DNA of 10,408 bases, from assembly GCA_041583655.1 (NCBI GenBank), contig JBFHFJ010000100.1, positions 1 through 10,408 on the forward strand, read 5' to 3'. Under the pieces are notes generated by a model. That model ran no database searches. It was not told the origin of the DNA and saw nothing but the letters and a program-made list of their open reading frames with translations. The translations under genes were made by a program, and so were the position numbers. This DNA comes from Haliea sp041583655 (GTDB taxonomy: Bacteria; Pseudomonadota; Gammaproteobacteria; Pseudomonadales; Halieaceae). Below, one piece after another: positions 7,621 to 10,408 of this stretch. The number at the start of each line of letters is the position of its first letter. Positions within the stretch are counted from its first letter, which is position 1.

Positions 7621-7650
7621 TTGGTGCCTGTGGCATTAATTTTGTACACT
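7621..7650 (+). promoter_or_regulatory. Predicted accA promoter
   Basis: TTGGTG (7621-7626) and TACACT (7645-7650) are 18 bases apart in the 102-bp gap after oadB, inside a locally AT-rich stretch unlike the surrounding DNA. Transcription would begin near 7657, giving a leader of about 29 bases before the accA ATG. This argues that accA is not simply the fourth gene of the oad operon. Prediction only. Confidence 0.5.
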
Positions 7651-7685
7651 GTCGCGATCACAACAACCGCTGAGCCAGAGTCCGC

Positions 7686-8633
7686 ATGAATCCCAATTAC
7701 CTTGATTTTGAACAGCCCATTGCCGAGCTTGAAGTCAAGATCGAAGAGTTGCAGCTGGTGGGAACCGACGCGGATATCAATCTGAGCGAGGAAATCCGCA
7801 CCCTGCGCGAGAAGAGCACAAAACTCACCGAGAAAATCTACGCCAACCTGAGCCCCTGGGACATCGTCAAGGTGGCTCGTCACCCCCGGCGTCCCTACAC
7901 CCTGGATTACATCAGTCGCGTCTTCACCGACTTCGACGAGTTGCATGGCGACCGCCACTTCGGCGATGACCGTGCAATAGTCGGCGGCACGGCGCGTCTC
8001 TGCGGGCGCCCGGTGATGGTTATCGGCCAGGAGAAGGGGCGGGCAGTCAAGGACAAGGTGCTGCGCAACTTCGGCATGCCCAAGCCCGAGGGCTACCGCA
8101 AGGCCCTGCGCCTGATGCAGATGGCCGAGCGCTTCAAGATGCCGGTCATTACCCTGATTGATACACCCGGGGCCTACCCGGGGATCGATTCCGAGGAGCG
8201 CGGCATCAGTGAAGCGATCGCCCAGAACCTGGCGGTGATGTCGCGGCTGGCAACGCCGGTTATCTGCGTGGTGATAGGCGAGGGCAGTTCCGGGGGCGCG
8301 CTGGGTATCGGCGTCGGCGATCATCTTGCCATGCTCCAGTACGCCACCTACTTCGTCATTTCCCCGGAGGGTTGCGCCAATATCATCTGGAAGAGCACGG
8401 CCCATGCGCCGGATGCGGCGGCCGCCATGGGGGTAACCTCCAAAGTCCTGCAGGAACTGGGAATCGTCGATGCGACCATTCCCGAACCCATGGGCGGCGC
8501 CCACCGCAATGTCAACCAGATGGCCGAGCGCATCCAGGCCCACCTGGTCAAGCAGCTCGACAGGCTGGAGCAGATTCCGCTGGAAGACATGCTCGAGCAG
8601 CGCTACCAGCGCCTGATGTCCTACGGCAACTGA
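7686..8633 (+). CDS. accA: Acetyl-CoA carboxylase carboxyltransferase subunit alpha
   Basis: Role: with AccD forms the carboxyltransferase that passes the carboxyl group from biotinylated AccB to acetyl-CoA, making malonyl-CoA, the first committed step of fatty-acid synthesis. Cytoplasmic. Seen: 315 residues, close to the 319 of E. coli AccA. It opens with a short helical segment (YLDFEQPIAELEVKIEEL), then RHPRRPYTLDYI, FDELHGDRHFGDD, GRPVMVIGQEKGR, the crotonase-fold core with LIDTPGAYPGIDSEERG, GEGSSGGALGIGVGD (oxyanion and CoA-site glycines), SPEGCANIIWKS, PEPMGGAHRN, and the C-terminal QRYQRLMSYGN. No residue of the main motifs is missing. ATG 7686 has only a weak AGAG at 7677-7680. Next gene tilS starts 13-25 bp after the stop. 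accA next to tilS and pyrG fits common gammaproteobacterial gene order. Confidence 0.97.
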   Translation: MNPNYLDFEQPIAELEVKIEELQLVGTDADINLSEEIRTLREKSTKLTEKIYANLSPWDIVKVARHPRRPYTLDYISRVFTDFDELHGDRHFGDDRAIVGGTARLCGRPVMVIGQEKGRAVKDKVLRNFGMPKPEGYRKALRLMQMAERFKMPVITLIDTPGAYPGIDSEERGISEAIAQNLAVMSRLATPVICVVIGEGSSGGALGIGVGDHLAMLQYATYFVISPEGCANIIWKSTAHAPDAAAAMGVTSKVLQELGIVDATIPEPMGGAHRNVNQMAERIQAHLVKQLDRLEQIPLEDMLEQRYQRLMSYGN

Positions 8634-8640
8634 TTTCCCG

Positions 8641-8657
8641 CCACCGGTGGCCGGTGG
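8641..8657 (+). other. Stem-loop over the tilS translation start
   Basis: CCACCGG (8641-8647) pairs perfectly with CCGGTGG (8651-8657) around a three-base loop. The first ten bases, 8641-8650, also form a palindrome by themselves. The structure covers the candidate GTG start at 8647 and the GGTGG (8646-8650) that could serve as ribosome-binding site for GTG 8659. There is no T-run after it, so it is not a terminator for accA. It could lower tilS translation; effect inferred. Confidence 0.4.
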
Positions 8658-8658
8658 A

Positions 8659-10002
8659 GTGACCCTGGAACCCGCCACGCTGGCGCCCGCGCTGGAGCCC
8701 TATCGGGACGCGGGGCGCTGGCTGCTGGCCTTCAGCGGCGGGCTCGATTCCACTGTCCTGCTGCACCTCCTGCAGCGTTGCTGCGCGGAGAACCCCGCCG
8801 CGCCGCCCCTCGCCGCAGTCCATATCAACCACAACCTGCAGGCCGCCGCGGTGGACTGGGAGCGACACTGTGAGCGCGCCTGTGCCGCGCTCGGGGTTCC
8901 GCTGCTGCTGCGCGAGGTGGTGGTGGGTGTCGCTGGCAGGGGCACCGAGGCTGCCGCCCGGGACGCCCGCTACCGGGCTCTTGCGGCAACGCTGCAGGCG
9001 GGAGATGTCATGTTCCTTGCCCATCACCAGGATGACCAGGTGGAGACCCTGCTCCTGCGCTGGTTGCGCGGTGCCGGTCTGCGCGGCCTGCAGGGTATGC
9101 CCCGGACGCGGCCACTGGGCCCCGGTTCGCTGGCGCGACCGTTGCTGGCGTGGCCGCGGGAGGCGCTGGAGGATTATGCCCGGCAGCACCGGCTGCAATG
9201 GATTGAGGATCCCTCCAACGCGGACACGGGTTTCGATCGCAATTACCTGCGCCACGAGGTGCTGCCCATGCTGGCCCGGCGCTGGCCCGGTTATCGTGGC
9301 AGTGTGACGCGATCGGCCCTTCAGCTGGGCGCTGCCGCGGCGGCCCTCGACAGGCTGTTGCCCGCCCCGCCATCCTGCACGTCGCGGTTGGGTGACCCTG
9401 GCATCCCCGTGGCGAGCCTGGTGGAGGGTTCCGGGAGCGGTTGGCTGACCCTCGAGCAGTGGTTGGGCGGGCTGGGATTGGCGCTGCCGCCGCGGGCGCC
9501 GACCCAAGAGTTCCTGCGCCAGTTGCAGGCCGGCGGCGGCAGCCCGGAACTGGCCTGGAGCGGGCAGTGTCTGCGCCGCTTCGGGGACGCCGTGTACCTG
9601 CTGCCACCGGTCGAGGGCAGCCTGGGCAGCGGTCCCTGGCGGCTGGCCCCGGGTGCGACCCTGGCACTGCCCGGTGCGGGCGTTCTGCAGCTGGAGCCGG
9701 CGGGAGACGGCCCAGGGATCGCACTCGGGCCGGGTGAATCCCTGACGGTGTGCAGGCGCAGCGGAGGCGAGCGTTGCCAGCCACTGGGCCGGGCGGGGGG
9801 CAGCCAGCGGCTGAAGAAACTGCTGCAGGAGGCGGGCGTGCCGCCCTGGTGGCGCGAGCGCCTGCCACTGCTCTACCTGGGAGAGGAACTGCTGGCAGTG
9901 GCTGACCTGTGGTTGTGCGTTTCCTCGCGGAGCGTTCCCGCGGGGGATCCGGCAGCCTGGCGACCGGTATGGCGACGAAATACTTCCGCTCCCCCGGATT
10001 GA
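8659..10002 (+). CDS. tilS: tRNA(Ile)-lysidine synthase
   Basis: Role: ligates lysine to C34 of the CAU-anticodon tRNA-Ile with ATP, so that it reads AUA instead of AUG; normally essential. Seen: about 447 residues. The PP-loop ATPase motif SGGLDS is at residues 26-31, followed by VHINHNLQ (His55), the EAAARDARY segment, AHHQDDQVET with His122, then WIEDPSN and FDRNYLRHEVLP, all hallmarks of TilS. The C-terminal domain ends with LKKLLQEAGVPPWWR and a LYLGEELLAVADLW strand pair, as in long, E. coli-type TilS. The linker region (about 230-300) is poorly conserved. Start: no ATG is available. GTG 8659 (VTLEPATL) lies 8 bases after GGTGG and resembles the usual short N-terminus; GTG 8647 in the same frame would add four residues. 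It follows accA closely and is probably cotranscribed. Confidence 0.93.
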   Translation: MTLEPATLAPALEPYRDAGRWLLAFSGGLDSTVLLHLLQRCCAENPAAPPLAAVHINHNLQAAAVDWERHCERACAALGVPLLLREVVVGVAGRGTEAAARDARYRALAATLQAGDVMFLAHHQDDQVETLLLRWLRGAGLRGLQGMPRTRPLGPGSLARPLLAWPREALEDYARQHRLQWIEDPSNADTGFDRNYLRHEVLPMLARRWPGYRGSVTRSALQLGAAAAALDRLLPAPPSCTSRLGDPGIPVASLVEGSGSGWLTLEQWLGGLGLALPPRAPTQEFLRQLQAGGGSPELAWSGQCLRRFGDAVYLLPPVEGSLGSGPWRLAPGATLALPGAGVLQLEPAGDGPGIALGPGESLTVCRRSGGERCQPLGRAGGSQRLKKLLQEAGVPPWWRERLPLLYLGEELLAVADLWLCVSSRSVPAGDPAAWRPVWRRNTSAPPD

Positions 10003-10037
10003 GCTGACAGCCCCTTTCTGATAACCTGATTTCCCAT

Positions 10038-10053
10038 CTTTTCGCAGGAAAAG
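10038..10053 (+). other. Small AT-rich hairpin in the pyrG leader
   Basis: CTTTTC (10038-10043) and GAAAAG (10048-10053) form a perfect 6-bp stem around GCAG. It lies in the 129-bp gap between tilS and pyrG, upstream of the candidate pyrG promoter. It is weak and lacks a proper T-run, so I would not call it a terminator. Function unknown. Confidence 0.25.
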
Positions 10054-10082
10054 CGCACTTCGCCGGCACCCCGCCTGATGCG

Positions 10083-10110
10083 TTGCGCCGGTCCTGAGTG
10101 CCCGTATTTA
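10083..10110 (+). promoter_or_regulatory. Weak candidate pyrG promoter
   Basis: TTGCGC (10083-10088) and TATTTA (10105-10110) are 16 bases apart, just upstream of the pyrG ribosome-binding site. The -10 box would place the transcript start near 10117, very close to AAAGG at 10121-10125, so the leader would be short. An alternative is read-through from accA-tilS. Confidence 0.3.
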
Positions 10111-10131
10111 CAGCGTACATAAAGGTTTTTC

Positions 10132-10408
10132 ATGACGCGATATGTCTTCGTCACCGGCGGTGTGGTTTCCTCTCTGGGCAAAGGGATCGCAGCCGCGTCC
10201 CTGGCGGCCATCCTGGAGGCGCGGGGCATCCGGGTCACCCTGCTCAAGCTCGACCCCTATATCAACGTCGACCCCGGCACCATGAGCCCCTTCCAGCACG
10301 GGGAAGTGTTCGTGACAGAAGACGGCGCCGAGACGGATCTGGACCTCGGCCACTACGAGCGCTTTACCCGCACCACGATGAAGCGCAGCAACAATTTCAC
10401 CACGGGCA
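10132..10408 (+). CDS. pyrG: CTP synthase, N-terminal part (runs off right edge)
   Basis: Role: makes CTP from UTP, ATP and glutamine; last step of pyrimidine nucleotide synthesis; cytoplasmic tetramer. Seen: the first 92 codons, all from the amidoligase (synthetase) domain. It begins MTRYVFVTGGVVSSLGKGI with the P-loop-like motif and Lys17, then LKLDPYINVDPGTMSP, QHGEVFVTEDGAETDLDLG with Asp71 (equivalent to the magnesium ligand Asp72 of E. coli), and HYERF. This block is nearly identical to E. coli PyrG as I recall it. The glutaminase domain is outside the window. ATG 10132 has AAAGG at 10121-10125 with 6-base spacing. It lies 129 bp after tilS on the same strand; the gap may hold a promoter. 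Confidence 0.97.
   Translation, partial: MTRYVFVTGGVVSSLGKGIAAASLAAILEARGIRVTLLKLDPYINVDPGTMSPFQHGEVFVTEDGAETDLDLGHYERFTRTTMKRSNNFTTG

Noticed and set aside
6828..8678. 616-codon minus-strand open frame antisense to oadB and accA
   Set aside because: It is the complement of two strongly conserved genes and their gap, is full of Gly/His/Gln/Arg-rich sequence with no recognisable domain, and long antisense frames are expected in GC-rich codon usage.
9008..10120. 370-codon minus-strand open frame across tilS and the tilS-pyrG gap
   Set aside because: Low-complexity Arg/Pro/Ala/Gly composition typical of an antisense shadow; tilS on the other strand carries full motifs.
1..10408. Defence system, prophage, integron, transposon, CRISPR or biosynthetic cluster
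   Set aside because: No transposase, integrase, direct-repeat array, tRNA or nuclease/toxin motif found by reading both strands; the confident genes are housekeeping or ordinary metabolism.

Overview
The window is about 10.4 kb of GC-rich chromosomal DNA that looks like a free-living, probably marine, gammaproteobacterium. The protein sequences resemble those of the Cellvibrionales/Halieaceae type. This placement is inferred from protein character and from the accA-tilS-pyrG gene order, not from a database search. I see no mobile element, CRISPR array, tRNA or rRNA gene, and no convincing unknown system. Most of the window is core metabolism and tRNA modification.

Left part (1-2990). The 5' part of a proton-coupled oligopeptide (POT/PTR2) transporter gene runs leftward off the window. 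Diverging from it is a secreted M28-family zinc aminopeptidase gene. That gene is broken: its signal peptide and N-terminus lie in one frame, and the rest, with every catalytic residue intact, lies in another. About 25 residues appear to be missing at the junction near 900-926. It converges, 18 bp apart, on a YdfG-like short-chain dehydrogenase gene on the minus strand.

Middle (2232-4006, minus strand). dusC (tRNA-dihydrouridine-16 synthase) and the SDR gene form a likely two-gene operon, read leftward from a good sigma70-type promoter at 4030-4058.

Right part (4192-10408, plus strand). oadG-oadA-oadB encodes a complete biotin-dependent, sodium-pumping oxaloacetate decarboxylase. OadA carries the metal ligands, the carboxylated lysine and the biotinyl lysine, OadB carries the conserved membrane aspartate, and OadG has a histidine-bearing tail. 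Next come accA (carboxyltransferase alpha subunit of acetyl-CoA carboxylase, with its own likely promoter), tilS (tRNA-Ile lysidine synthase) and the start of pyrG (CTP synthase), which runs off the right edge. Accordingly the window places a second biotin-dependent carboxyl-transfer enzyme directly upstream of accA, a place often held by dnaE in gammaproteobacteria.

The points most worth checking are the frameshifted peptidase, the oad-accA juxtaposition, and a stem-loop sitting on the tilS start. Several start codons are not ATG (dusC GTG, oadB GTG or TTG, tilS GTG), and the alternatives are noted in the entries.
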